Shown piece after piece: positions 8,055 to 16,295 of a stretch of 35,263 nt of DNA. The translations under genes and the position numbers were made by a program. Below the pieces are notes generated by a model. It saw only the letters and a program-made list of their open reading frames with translations, was not told the DNA's origin and ran no database searches. The stretch's first letter is position 1. Each line of letters begins with the position of its first letter. The DNA lies in the IMG/VR virus record IMGVR_UViG_3300043449_000601, positions 1 through 35,263 of that record, one strand, 5' to 3'. The DNA comes from a virus.

Positions 8055-8515
8055 TGCAAGAAGAAATCCAGACGGCCATCTACGAAGCGGTCGCCGCCAT
8101 TGGCTACCCGACCTTTGACGATGTGCCACAGGTCACGGCCTACCCTTACATCGTCGTGGGTGATGATCGCAGCATCCCATTTGACACCGACGATTCTGTC
8201 GGCTCAGAGACAACTTGCACGATCCATGTTTGGTCGCAATACCGCGGTCGCAAGGAAGTCAAAGAAATCATGCGCTCGGTGTACCACACGCTGAACCGCG
8301 CAAACTTGACCATCACCGGTGGTCACTTGGTAGAATGCCACGCAGAGTTTGAGGAATCATTCCTTGACCCTGATGGGCTAACGAGGCACGGAGTGATCCG
8401 GTTTCGGTTGATCGTCGAGGAAAACGGGTATCTTGAACAGTACCTGACGACCGAGACAGGGGTTTATCTGCAATCTGAATCCGGCCACTACCTGGCCGCT
8501 GAACAAGGGGTTTAA
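8051..8515 (+). CDS. Tail terminator-like protein (DUF3168) with repeat tail
   Basis: The 154-residue protein has the DUF3168 layout: MQEEIQTAIYEAVAAI at the start, then YPYIVVGDD, a TIHVWSQYRGRKEVKEIM segment and FEESFLDPDGLTRHGVIRFRL. DUF3168 proteins include tail terminators that cap the tube and bind the neck. Residues 127-154 are an extra tail in which a (Y/H)L..E.G unit recurs about three times (YLTTETG, YLQSESG, YLAAEQG). I read this as a short internal repeat added to the family domain. It overlaps the upstream gene by ATGA. Confidence 0.85.
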   Translation: MMQEEIQTAIYEAVAAIGYPTFDDVPQVTAYPYIVVGDDRSIPFDTDDSVGSETTCTIHVWSQYRGRKEVKEIMRSVYHTLNRANLTITGGHLVECHAEFEESFLDPDGLTRHGVIRFRLIVEENGYLEQYLTTETGVYLQSESGHYLAAEQGV

Positions 8516-8517
8516 TC

Positions 8518-8907
8518 ATGGCATCATTCGTTGGACGCAAAGCACTGCTGAAAAAAGGCCTCACCACTGTGGCCGCAATCCGCACCCGCTCCATCACGCT
8601 TGGCAACGAAGTCGTTGACATCACATCCGACGACGACAGCGGCTTCCGCACAATGCTGGCCGAGCCAGGCAACAAGACTCTGGACATGACCATCGAAGGC
8701 GTGTTCAAAGACGCCACATTGCTGACCATCGCCATGAGCACCAGCGACATTTTGGAAGGCTTCACGCTGCTGTTCCCCACAATCGGCACCTTTGGCGGCG
8801 ATTTCGTCATCACCAGCTTTGAGTCTGCCGCCGCTTACAACGAAGCAGGCACTTTTAGCTGCACATTGCAATCGTCTGGCGCGTTCACCTTCACGCCTGC
8901 CGTCTGA
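8518..8907 (+). CDS. Major tail tube protein (TP901-1 type)
   Basis: The 129-residue protein resembles the TP901-1/Phage_tail_2 tail tube family, which polymerises into hexameric rings around the tape measure. Features include a start of MASFVGRKALLKKG, the TRSITLGNEVVDITSDDDSGFRTML segment, a central ...DMTIEGVFKD..L and an ending FESAAAYNEAGTFSCTLQSSG. Its position before the frameshifted chaperone pair and the tape measure is the canonical one. Its stop overlaps the next start (TGATG at 8905-8909). No Ig-like extension is present. Confidence 0.9.
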   Translation: MASFVGRKALLKKGLTTVAAIRTRSITLGNEVVDITSDDDSGFRTMLAEPGNKTLDMTIEGVFKDATLLTIAMSTSDILEGFTLLFPTIGTFGGDFVITSFESAAAYNEAGTFSCTLQSSGAFTFTPAV

Positions 8908-9236
8908 TGAGCGCAATCTTCAAAGACGTTGAGTTGGCATGGGACGGCAAGACCTATTCGGTCAAGCCGACCATGCTGATCCTCAACAAGATTGAGCAGC
9001 GCGTCAGCCTGGCCGGTCTGGTGCGCGGCCTGTCAAGCGATGCGCCACCGTTGTCGCACCTTGCCTTTGTCGTCGGCGAGTTCTTGCGTGCCGCAGGTGC
9101 GCGGGTTGAAGATGACGAGATCTACCGCGAACTGATGACGGGCGACGTGCAATCACTGCTGGCGATGCGTGACAGCATCTTGGTGGCGATTTTCCCCGAG
9201 CCCAAAAAAAAAGAAAATCAACCGGCGGTCAGCTAG
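8907..9236 (+). CDS. Tail assembly chaperone, G-like
   Basis: This is the 109-residue zero-frame product. It begins FKDVELAWDGKTYSVKPTMLILNKIEQRV and ends in a lysine-rich tail before TAG. Position, size and the slippery A run near its end identify it as the lambda G analogue. It keeps the tape measure soluble and helps build the tail tube, and it is not expected in the virion. A fraction of ribosomes should shift by -1 at 9204-9212 to make a longer G-T product. Sequence similarity to lambda G itself is not obvious by eye. Confidence 0.85.
   Translation: MSAIFKDVELAWDGKTYSVKPTMLILNKIEQRVSLAGLVRGLSSDAPPLSHLAFVVGEFLRAAGARVEDDEIYRELMTGDVQSLLAMRDSILVAIFPEPKKKENQPAVS
9204..9212 (+). promoter_or_regulatory. 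Programmed -1 frameshift slippery site
   Basis: Nine consecutive A residues (zero-frame codons AAA AAA AAA then GAA) provide the A AAA AAA heptamer. The G frame (codon starts 9201, 9204...) ends at TAG 9234-9236. The -1 frame stays open to TAA 9428-9430. TCAAC (9218-9222) and GTTGA (9236-9240) could form a weak stem five bases downstream; whether it stimulates shifting is not known. Confidence 0.88.
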
Positions 9237-9430
9237 TTGATATTGAATGGGGCGGCTTTTACGTCGCCGCTATCGGGTGGGGTCTGTCGCCATCCGAGTT
9301 TTGGCAGATGTCTCCAGCCGAATGGTGGTTGTTGTACGAGGCCAAGCGCCCAAGAGATAGGGAGCTTGACTATGCCGGTGGACTGACAGATGCCGACTGT
9401 GCCGAGCTTTATGATTTGCTGGAGAAATAA
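9212..9430 (+). CDS. T-like extension of the tail chaperone (made by -1 frameshift)
   Basis: This is the -1 reading frame after the slip. It adds about 72 residues to the first 102 codons of the G-like protein, for a fusion of about 174 residues. The extension reads ...QLVDIEWGGFYVAAIGWGLSP, SEFWQMSPAEWWLLYEA and ends AELYDLLEK. The GLSPSEFW.M(S/T)P.E motif is typical of small phage and GTA tail assembly chaperones of the Rcc01693-like type. No suitable start lies upstream of this motif in the frame, so expression by frameshifting is the natural reading. The tape measure gene starts one base after its stop. Confidence 0.84.
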   Translation, partial: RKSTGGQLVDIEWGGFYVAAIGWGLSPSEFWQMSPAEWWLLYEAKRPRDRELDYAGGLTDADCAELYDLLEK

Positions 9431-11239
9431 ATGGCAACGATAGGAAAGCTGGCGGTACAGATCACGGCCGACACAAGCGGCTTGGATTCTGGCCTCAAGT
9501 CCGCAGAGAAATCCACCGCCGATTTCAGCACACGGCTGGACTCGCTCGCATCAAACCTGAAGACAATCGCACCGCTGGCCATTGCCGCTGGCGCTGCGTT
9601 TGCTTTCAACATGGCCCGCGCATTGGCTGACAGCGCAGATCGACTTGACGAGTTGAGCCAGCGCATCGGCGTGAGCGTTGAAGATCTAACCCGCCTGCAA
9701 TGGGCGGCGCAAATGTCCGGCGCATCCGCTGAGACGTTGACGATGGCCCTGCAAAAGCTGTCGCTCAACATGGCGAACAGCAAAGATCCGGCCAACGAAT
9801 CCGCAGCTGCCTTCAAGGCCCTGGGAATCGACATTTCAGACGCCGATGGATCAATGCGCTCGCAGCTTGAGGTGATGAATGACGTTGCCGATGCGTTTGC
9901 CGGTTTCAAGGATGGGGCCAACAAGACGGCCATCGCAGTTCAGTTGTTCGGGCGCTCTGGCGCTGAATTGATCCCAATGCTGAACGGCGGAAGTCAGTCC
10001 ATCAAGGCACTGGCCGCTGAGTCCGATAAGTTGGGCAACACGCTCAGCACCAACACAGCCAAAGCCGCAGCCGAGTTCAATGACCACTTGGATCGCATGG
10101 CTGCACGCGCAAGCAGCGTTGCCAAGGCAATCGCCACGCCTTTGCTGGCAAACCTAAACGCGCTTTTTTCCGCATTGGAGCGCGGCGTTGATCGCGCAAA
10201 CCTTGGAAGCCTTGCAGGTGATGTTGTCAAACTGAGCAATGACCTGAAAGCCTTGCAGGCCAGAACGTCAAACCCGTTTGTCAACCAGGAAACGCTCGCC
10301 AAGAACATTGAAGAAACCAAGGCCAAGCTGGAGGTCGCAAAAAAGGCTTTTAAAGAAGCCGATGCCGCCTTCACGATTTCGCTAAACCCACCAGTCGAGC
10401 CGCCAAAACCAACCCGCGAAGCCCCATCGATTGCAAAACCAGCGGAGATCAAAGACCCGCTTGGCGAGTTTGCAGACAAGAAAGTCGAGGATCAAGCCCA
10501 GCGATTCGCCCGCGAAGAAAAGATGCGCGACGAGATGCTGCAACGAAACGCCGAGGCGCTCAAACTTGCATCGCTGTCCGAGCTTGACCAAGAGCAATTC
10601 AAGTACGAAGAAAAGCTAAAGCTGCTTGAGGAGTATTTGCTGCGCGAGCCTGAAATGCTTGCCGAATATCAGGGCGTTAAAGAGCAAATGGCCGCAGCGC
10701 ATGAGGCCAGAATGATTGCGATCAAAAAGAAAAGCCTTACAGACCTTGAGCGATTCAACGCAATGAGCTACAAGGATCAGGCCAAGACGGTCGCATCAGA
10801 ACTTGCAAACATCACGGGATCGCTTGCAACTGAAAACCGCAAGGCTTTTGAGATCAACAAGGCGGCATCCATCGCCAATGCCGTTATCACGACCTACGAA
10901 GCCGCAAACAATGCGATGGCAAAGTATCCTGTGCCAATCAACTTCGCAATGGCCGCTGCGACCGTGGCGACCGGCTTGGCGCGTGTCAGCGCAATCAAGA
11001 GTCAGACCTTTGGCGGAGGTGGCGGTGGCGGCGTTGGCGCGGCATACGCTCCAAGCGGCAGCACAGCGGCAACCGGCCAAACGGCCATGCAGGGCATCCA
11101 AGGTGGCGGCGGAGTGGGTCAAGTCATTACAATCCAAGGCATCGGCGCTGGCGACATGTTCACCGGCGACAGCGTGCGCGGTCTGATTGACCAACTCATC
11201 GAAGCGCAACGCAACGGATCAAAGGTGGTTTTGTCATGA
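9431..11239 (+). CDS. Tail tape measure protein
   Basis: The 602-residue protein sets tail length and helps eject DNA. The N-terminus (GKLAVQITADTSGLDSGLKSAEKSTADF) is the classical phage tape measure start. Residues 45-65 form a hydrophobic stretch. Residues 65-160 (RLDELSQRIGVSVEDLTRLQWAAQMSG, then FKALGI) match the family, followed by long helical charged segments at 290-470. A second hydrophobic helix near 480-525 is followed by a glycine-rich segment and a short end. It is short for the family; at about 1.5 angstrom per residue the tail would be near 90 nm (inference). Confidence 0.94.
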   Translation: MATIGKLAVQITADTSGLDSGLKSAEKSTADFSTRLDSLASNLKTIAPLAIAAGAAFAFNMARALADSADRLDELSQRIGVSVEDLTRLQWAAQMSGASAETLTMALQKLSLNMANSKDPANESAAAFKALGIDISDADGSMRSQLEVMNDVADAFAGFKDGANKTAIAVQLFGRSGAELIPMLNGGSQSIKALAAESDKLGNTLSTNTAKAAAEFNDHLDRMAARASSVAKAIATPLLANLNALFSALERGVDRANLGSLAGDVVKLSNDLKALQARTSNPFVNQETLAKNIEETKAKLEVAKKAFKEADAAFTISLNPPVEPPKPTREAPSIAKPAEIKDPLGEFADKKVEDQAQRFAREEKMRDEMLQRNAEALKLASLSELDQEQFKYEEKLKLLEEYLLREPEMLAEYQGVKEQMAAAHEARMIAIKKKSLTDLERFNAMSYKDQAKTVASELANITGSLATENRKAFEINKAASIANAVITTYEAANNAMAKYPVPINFAMAAATVATGLARVSAIKSQTFGGGGGGGVGAAYAPSGSTAATGQTAMQGIQGGGGVGQVITIQGIGAGDMFTGDSVRGLIDQLIEAQRNGSKVVLS

Positions 11240-12435
11240 TCTTCATTGCTGACGCAAAAACATGGACGTTTACATCAAGCGTTGAGGGGTGGTCTGTAAG
11301 CGGATCAACGGCAACAATCACTCCAAGCGCAGACGGCCTTATTGTTGAATCACTGTCCAATGATCCGGTGGTTTTGAGCCCATATCTTGGCATTTCTGGT
11401 GCTGATTGCAAATATATAAAACTCCGCATCAAACGCGTGGCTGGAAGTGTTTGGGATGGCGGTCTGTTTTATTCAACACCAGGCCACGGATTTTCTGAAT
11501 CCTACAAATTGAACATCCTTCCAATTCCTCAGGTTGGAGTCTGGACTGATTATGTTCTTGATATGCACAATCTCATGTTTGGCGGTGATGATTGGAAAAA
11601 CAGCTTCATTGAAACAATCAGATTTGATTTTGGTGGCTCAACAAGCGACATTTACATTGTTGGATTGCTGGAAATCGACTACACACCAGAAACCGACCTG
11701 TATCACAGCCGCATCGGCATCGACAACATCGTCCAAGGCAAAACACCGACCGCATCATCATCGGCCACCGGATACCCTGCGATTGCGGCAACGTACCCGA
11801 CGACTTACGAATACTGGAAGCCATCGGCATTGCCAGCTACCTGGGCGATTGACAACGGCGCTGCCGTGGCCTGCGATTATTTTGGTCTGGTCGGCGACTT
11901 CAACGGTGCAACGATCAACGTCCAAAGCAGTGTGGACAACAGCACATGGACAACGCAGGCGACAGGCGCACCGACCAGCCGCACTGCCATGTTTTTGTTC
12001 GCGCCCGTGTCGGCCCGCTATTGGCGAATCCAAGTCACAGGCGCAGTGCCAAGCATTGCCGTGGTTTACATGGGCCAGGCGCTCGCCATGCAGCGCAAGA
12101 TCTACCAAGGCCACACACCGATCACGCTGTCACGCATCACCGAGACGACTCAGAACACATCCGAGACAGGGCAATACCTGGGCCGTTCGATCATTCGCAA
12201 GGGCTTGCAAACGTCCTGCGAATACCAGCACCTGACCGCTGATTGGTATCGCGCTAACTTCGATCCGTTCGTCGATGCCGCACGCGAGTCGCCGTTCTTC
12301 TTTGCCTGGAGGCCGATCCAATACCCCAACGAATTGGGCTTTGTCTGGACTACCGGCGACATCCGGCCATCAAACACCGGCCCGCGCAACTTTATGAGCG
12401 TGACCTTCAGAGTGACGGGGATCGCCAATGAGTGA
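11236..12435 (+). CDS. Distal-tail-like protein with carbohydrate-binding-like domains
   Basis: The 399-residue protein overlaps the tape measure stop. Residues 1-155 form a beta-rich region with alternating aromatic and glycine residues (WTFTSSVEGWSVSGSTATI, VWTDYVLDM), like a carbohydrate-binding jelly roll. Residues 170-270 resemble a discoidin/F5-8C unit (SVDNSTWTTQ then RYWRIQVTGAV). Residues 290-399 (ITLSRITETTQNTSETGQYLGRSI, FFAWRP, FMSVTFRVTGI) look like the core of a tail-tip protein. Its place just after the tape measure fits a distal tail or minor tail protein decorated with binding modules. The family assignment is by pattern and position only. Confidence 0.7.
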   Translation: MIFIADAKTWTFTSSVEGWSVSGSTATITPSADGLIVESLSNDPVVLSPYLGISGADCKYIKLRIKRVAGSVWDGGLFYSTPGHGFSESYKLNILPIPQVGVWTDYVLDMHNLMFGGDDWKNSFIETIRFDFGGSTSDIYIVGLLEIDYTPETDLYHSRIGIDNIVQGKTPTASSSATGYPAIAATYPTTYEYWKPSALPATWAIDNGAAVACDYFGLVGDFNGATINVQSSVDNSTWTTQATGAPTSRTAMFLFAPVSARYWRIQVTGAVPSIAVVYMGQALAMQRKIYQGHTPITLSRITETTQNTSETGQYLGRSIIRKGLQTSCEYQHLTADWYRANFDPFVDAARESPFFFAWRPIQYPNELGFVWTTGDIRPSNTGPRNFMSVTFRVTGIANE

Positions 12436-14143
12436 TCCAATCACCATCGTTGAGATCGACCGCGACATCTGCTCGCTGACATACGGCGTTGGCCTTTGCA
12501 CAGCCACCGGCACGCCTTGCTACAACACCTGGGCAACGTGCCAGATCAGGCCCGTGTTTGCCGTCACGACTCAGGTGATGCGGTTCGTCAAACCACGCGC
12601 TGACGTTCCGATGTCGCTGGACGCTATCCCGTCCGTTCGCTCGACAACGACCAGCCCGACCGAATTGAACGTGGGCGATGTTGACGCATCCTCTGGCCCA
12701 TTGGGAAAACGCGCCCAGGCCACGGTCACGTTTGAGGATCACCCCTACTCTGACGCGCTGACAGATCCCTACGTTTCCACGCGCTCGCTTAACCCGTTCC
12801 AGAACGGCACATTTTGGACAAAGCTGAAAGCCCGCTGGCCCATTGCCAAGGGCCGCGCCTTGCGCATCCGTGACGGCTACATCGGACAAGACCCCGAGGA
12901 CATGGTAAGCCGCGAATATTTGATCGAAGCCATCGACGGGCCGAACTCCAACGGCATCGTTACGGTTCGCGCCGTTGATCCTTTGCGCCTGCTCGACGAC
13001 AAGACAAGCCAGGCGCCCAAGCAATCCACCGGCTACCTGAGCGCAGACATCACCAACAGCCAAACCACAATCACTGTGGTCGGCGCTGTCTTGGCCGACT
13101 ATCCGGCCACCGGCACGCTGCGCATTGAGGCCGAGTTGATGACCTACACTGGCCGCACGATCTCAAGCGGCACGATCACATTCACCGGCATCACCCGAGC
13201 CGCGGATGGCAGTGCGGCCAAGGAACACAAAGCCGAAAGCCGAGTCCAGACCTGCGTGCGGTACGCAAACCAAAACGCATGGGAAGTCGCCAAAAGCCTG
13301 ATTGAGATTTACGCGCCATCGGCTTATGGCTACATCGACCAAACGCAGTGGTCGGCCGAGGCTGCGCAATGGCTGGACGGATTCATTGTCTCTGGCCTCA
13401 TCAGCGAGCCTACCGGCCTCAATACCCTGCTGGCCGAGCTTTGCCGTGATGCCCAGTTCTTTATCTGGTGGGACGAGCGCCTGCAAAAGATCCTGCTGCG
13501 TGCAGTCCGGCCACCGACCGGCGTGCCCGTGCAATTCAATGAGGATGCCAACATACTGGCCGGGTCACAGTCCATCAAGACCGCTCCAAATGAGCGCGTG
13601 AGCCAGCTTTGGTATTACTACGAGCCCGCAGACCTGTCCAAGAAAGTCGATGCCGAGGACAACTACCGAAAAGTGCGCATCCGCATCGACGCAGACTCGG
13701 AAAGCGCACGCGAATACGACGAGAGCGCGGTCAAAAAGATCTATTCCCGCTGGGTGCGCACGGACGCGATTGTGATCGCCATCACGACCCGCATCTTGGC
13801 CCGCTACCGCGACGACCCGCTGTATTTGACCATCAGCGTTGACGCGAAAGACCGCAACACCTGGACGGCTGACGTGGTGGATGTTAGTTCGCGCCTTCAA
13901 ACAAACGCAGACGGTTTGCCTCTGACTCGCCGCTACCAGGTCATAAGCGCCCAAGAGGTGCAACCAGGCGCGGTCATCAAGTACGTTTTGCAAACCTACG
14001 ATTTCACGGCAAAATACGCCTACTGGATGGATGCCAGTGCGCCTATTTTCTCGCTTGCAACAGACGAAGAAAAAGCCAACGGCGCATGGTGGTCAGACGA
14101 AGACGGCCTGATTGACGGCTTTAGTGGCTACGAATGGCAATGA
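12428..14143 (+). CDS. Probable tail hub / baseplate protein
   Basis: The 571-residue protein starts eight bases inside the previous gene. It begins ITIVEIDRDICSLTYGVGLCTATGTPCYNTW, then has a beta-rich domain with a bound-ring style motif (AVDPLRLLDDKTSQAPK). A region near 200-260 carries an AELMTYTGR segment, and the C-terminal half ends YQVISAQEVQPGAVIKYVLQTYDF. The order tape measure, distal-tail-like protein, large protein suggests the central hub that closes the tail tube. I do not recognise a named family. No peptidase motif for a tail lysozyme was seen. Cysteines at about 16, 24, 30 and 38 are clustered. Confidence 0.68.
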   Translation: MSDPITIVEIDRDICSLTYGVGLCTATGTPCYNTWATCQIRPVFAVTTQVMRFVKPRADVPMSLDAIPSVRSTTTSPTELNVGDVDASSGPLGKRAQATVTFEDHPYSDALTDPYVSTRSLNPFQNGTFWTKLKARWPIAKGRALRIRDGYIGQDPEDMVSREYLIEAIDGPNSNGIVTVRAVDPLRLLDDKTSQAPKQSTGYLSADITNSQTTITVVGAVLADYPATGTLRIEAELMTYTGRTISSGTITFTGITRAADGSAAKEHKAESRVQTCVRYANQNAWEVAKSLIEIYAPSAYGYIDQTQWSAEAAQWLDGFIVSGLISEPTGLNTLLAELCRDAQFFIWWDERLQKILLRAVRPPTGVPVQFNEDANILAGSQSIKTAPNERVSQLWYYYEPADLSKKVDAEDNYRKVRIRIDADSESAREYDESAVKKIYSRWVRTDAIVIAITTRILARYRDDPLYLTISVDAKDRNTWTADVVDVSSRLQTNADGLPLTRRYQVISAQEVQPGAVIKYVLQTYDFTAKYAYWMDASAPIFSLATDEEKANGAWWSDEDGLIDGFSGYEWQ

Positions 14144-14150
14144 GGAACCA

Positions 14151-14732
14151 ATGACGACTTTCACGACAATTCCAAATTCAAGCCTTGAGCCTGGAAAGCC
14201 GATTAGATCAATCGACGGCCTTGCGCTGCGCGACAATCCGCTGGCAATTATTGAAGGCGATGCAACTGCGCCGCGCATCGTGGGCAAGGCCATTAAGCGC
14301 TTGCAAGAAATGCCAATTTTGACCGTAAGCGCGGCAGACACATACAGCACTCAAAATGGCGACGGAGCGCTTTCACTTTTAACATCAACAACCAGCACGT
14401 CATATGTGGTTGCATTCCGCTACACGATAGCGCTTTATACAGGGTCAATTCGATTGAAAGCGTCCCACGCTCACGAAGAAGGATACGGCGGGCAAAATTC
14501 ATATCTTGCTTTATACAAAAACAACGCATTGATTCAAGAATACTCCACGACATCAACTGCGTTTGTCCAAAGAACAAACGATGTTTCTTGTGCTCCAGGC
14601 GATGTTTTTGAATGGAGAACTCGATCGCAGTTTGGGGCTTTTTCGTATTTTCAAAGCAACGGAAGTACGGCATCAAACGGCTACACATTCAGGCCAGTTT
14701 ATATTTCAAATTTGGATAACCTCAACCCATGA
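14151..14732 (+). CDS. Tail tip or fibre-associated protein
   Basis: The 193-residue protein is read from ATG 14151, which has GAGGAA upstream; an in-frame start at 14112 would overlap the hub gene. The N-terminus (TTIPNSSLEPGKPIRSIDGLALRDNPLAIIEGDATAPRI) is a recurring opening of aquatic phage tail proteins and probably forms an attachment helix. Residues 50-193 are a beta-sandwich-like region rich in S, T, Y and N. Base composition becomes more A/T-rich than in the hub gene, suggesting a variable receptor-facing module. The function is inferred from place and composition. Confidence 0.6.
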   Translation: MTTFTTIPNSSLEPGKPIRSIDGLALRDNPLAIIEGDATAPRIVGKAIKRLQEMPILTVSAADTYSTQNGDGALSLLTSTTSTSYVVAFRYTIALYTGSIRLKASHAHEEGYGGQNSYLALYKNNALIQEYSTTSTAFVQRTNDVSCAPGDVFEWRTRSQFGAFSYFQSNGSTASNGYTFRPVYISNLDNLNP

Positions 14733-15049
14733 ACAACCTACGCTGGGCAAACCCCGAACACATCGGCATCTGCTACGACACCGCGCAGGCTGTCGTTTAT
14801 CTGGACGCAGGCCCAGAGTACGAAGCTGCCATCAGTGGTCAATATGGCCCCATTGCTCCATCATCCATCATCGAAGGCGGCACTCCAGTTGCATATACGC
14901 CAGATGAGGCCGCAGCTTTGCGCCAAGCCGCATATCAGGCAGAATCCGACCCGCTTTACTTCAAGTGGCAACGAGGCGAAGCGACCCAACAGGAATGGCT
15001 TGGCAAGATCGCAGAAATCAAAACACGTTATCCAATCGCAGGTGAATAA
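14729..15049 (+). CDS. Small tail-region protein, chaperone-like
   Basis: The 106-residue protein starts with an ATGA overlap. Its C-terminal half reads ALRQAAYQAESDPLYFKWQRGE, then QQEWLGKIAEIKTRYP. This segment recurs at the end of small proteins encoded after fibre genes in many phages. It may assist fibre folding, like the protein at 1900-2391, to which it is not closely similar. The N-terminal half (NLRWANPEHIGICYDT) is unassigned. Its stop overlaps the next start (TAATG). Confidence 0.6.
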   Translation: MNNLRWANPEHIGICYDTAQAVVYLDAGPEYEAAISGQYGPIAPSSIIEGGTPVAYTPDEAAALRQAAYQAESDPLYFKWQRGEATQQEWLGKIAEIKTRYPIAGE

Positions 15050-15282
15050 TGGAACCTCAGACCATCATCAATTACGTTCTCGGCATTGCATCGGCAGCGA
15101 TGGGGTGGTTTGCGCGTGAGCTTTGGACAGCCGTAAAAGAGTTGAAGGCCGATCTCGCCAAACTGCGCGAGGAACTGCCCAAGACCTACGTCACCCGCGA
15201 TGATTTCCGCGAGGATATGCGCGAGTTGAAGGATATGCTTGGCAAGATTTTCGACAAGCTGGACGGCAAGGCTGACAAATGA
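15049..15282 (+). CDS. Small membrane-anchored coiled-coil protein of the lysis cassette
   Basis: The 77-residue protein has one hydrophobic segment at about residues 6-22 (IINYVLGIASAAMGWFA). A long charged helix follows, with heptad-like leucines (LWTAVKELKADLAKLREEL, then MRELKDMLGKIFDKLDGK). That layout is seen in accessory lysis proteins such as XhlA-like partners or in holin modulators. It sits just before the holin gene with an overlapping start. No lipobox or Rz/Rz1 arrangement was found, so a spanin role is not supported. Confidence 0.65.
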   Translation: MEPQTIINYVLGIASAAMGWFARELWTAVKELKADLAKLREELPKTYVTRDDFREDMRELKDMLGKIFDKLDGKADK

Positions 15283-15689
15283 TTGGCCTTGAATCGCTGC
15301 TGACCATCGGCGGGAAGCTGATCGACAAGCTGATCCCCGATCCAGCGGCCAAGGCCCAGGCGCAGCTTGAGCTTGCAAAGATGGCCCAGGATGGTGAGTT
15401 GGCAAAGATGGCCAACGACACCAGGCTGTTTGAGGTGGAGCAAACCAACACCACCGACCGCTGGAAAGCCGACATGGGGTCTGACTCTTGGCTGTCCAAG
15501 AACATCCGGCCCATGGCCCTGATCGCCATCTTCGTGGCCTATTTCATCTTCACCGCAATGTCTGCCTTTGGCTACAACGCCCAAGAGTCCTACGTCCAGT
15601 TGCTGGGCCAATGGGGGCAGATCATTTTCTTGGCTTACTTCGGTGGCCGCACGGTTGAAAAGCTGGCCGACATGAAAGGCAAGAAATGA
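15279..15689 (+). CDS. Holin (GTA-type 3TM family)
   Basis: The 136-residue protein resembles the holins of 3TMs superfamily found in gene transfer agents and proteobacterial phages. An amphipathic start (LESLLTIGGKLIDKLIPDPAAKAQAQLELAK) is followed by a charged linker with SDSWLSKNIRPM. A clear membrane helix (LIAIFVAYFIFTAMSAFGY) and a second weaker one (QIIFLAYFGGRTVEKL) complete it. It should form the lesions that release or activate the endolysin. It normally adjoins the endolysin gene directly; here an HNH gene intervenes. Confidence 0.88.
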   Translation: MIGLESLLTIGGKLIDKLIPDPAAKAQAQLELAKMAQDGELAKMANDTRLFEVEQTNTTDRWKADMGSDSWLSKNIRPMALIAIFVAYFIFTAMSAFGYNAQESYVQLLGQWGQIIFLAYFGGRTVEKLADMKGKK

Positions 15690-16294
15690 CGCAGATAACC
15701 CCAATTGAGAGGGGAACCGTTCGCCAAGATGGAATGGTTTTTTGGGCGATGAAAAAAGGCAGAGAGTATTGGACCACGCCAGCTCAATTTGCAAAAAGTG
15801 TTGCGGCCAATAAAGAAAATCGACAAGCCAAATCGCATCTTAATGTTGAAAAAAACAGAGAAAGCTCACGTGCTTGGCGTGCAAAAAATACTCAAAAAGC
15901 CCGTGAATCAACAAAAAAGTGGCGGGCTGAAAACCCAGAAAAGATTAAAGCGCAAAAAACTGCTTGGATGAAGAAACCTGAAAATAGGGTGCGCCACATT
16001 CTTGGTCAAGCAAAGCGACGCGCGGTTGAAAAAGGTCTTGAGTTTTCCATTACGATGGATGATTTGCTACCACTACCAGTTGTGTGCCCAGTATTAGGGG
16101 TGACAATCAATTACGAGGGTAACCAAGGGAAGCGTGGTTTTGTAAATGACTCTCCGTCAATTGACAGAATTGACTCATCCATTGGGTATGTAAAAGGTAA
16201 CGTGCAATTGATTTGCTGGAGAGCCAATCGTATTAAAAGCGATGCAACCATTGATGAGTTGCAAGCACTTTTGGATTTCATGAAAGGAAAATAA
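15686..16294 (+). CDS. HNH-type homing endonuclease inserted in the lysis cassette
   Basis: The 202-residue protein starts in an ATGA overlap with the holin. Residues 40-105 are a lysine- and arginine-rich helical array with recurring W+..N.EK units, typical of the DNA-binding N-terminus of phage endonucleases. Residues 155-190 carry SPSIDRIDSSIGYVKGNVQLI, then CWRANRIKSDAT, the D-R-I-D...GY..GNV..(V/I)...AN..K pattern of HNH-related free-standing nucleases. The gene is visibly more A/T-rich than holin and endolysin, a sign of separate origin. It ends one base before the endolysin start and supplies that gene's ribosome site. Confidence 0.8.
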   Translation: MTQITPIERGTVRQDGMVFWAMKKGREYWTTPAQFAKSVAANKENRQAKSHLNVEKNRESSRAWRAKNTQKARESTKKWRAENPEKIKAQKTAWMKKPENRVRHILGQAKRRAVEKGLEFSITMDDLLPLPVVCPVLGVTINYEGNQGKRGFVNDSPSIDRIDSSIGYVKGNVQLICWRANRIKSDATIDELQALLDFMKGK

Positions 16295-16295
16295 A

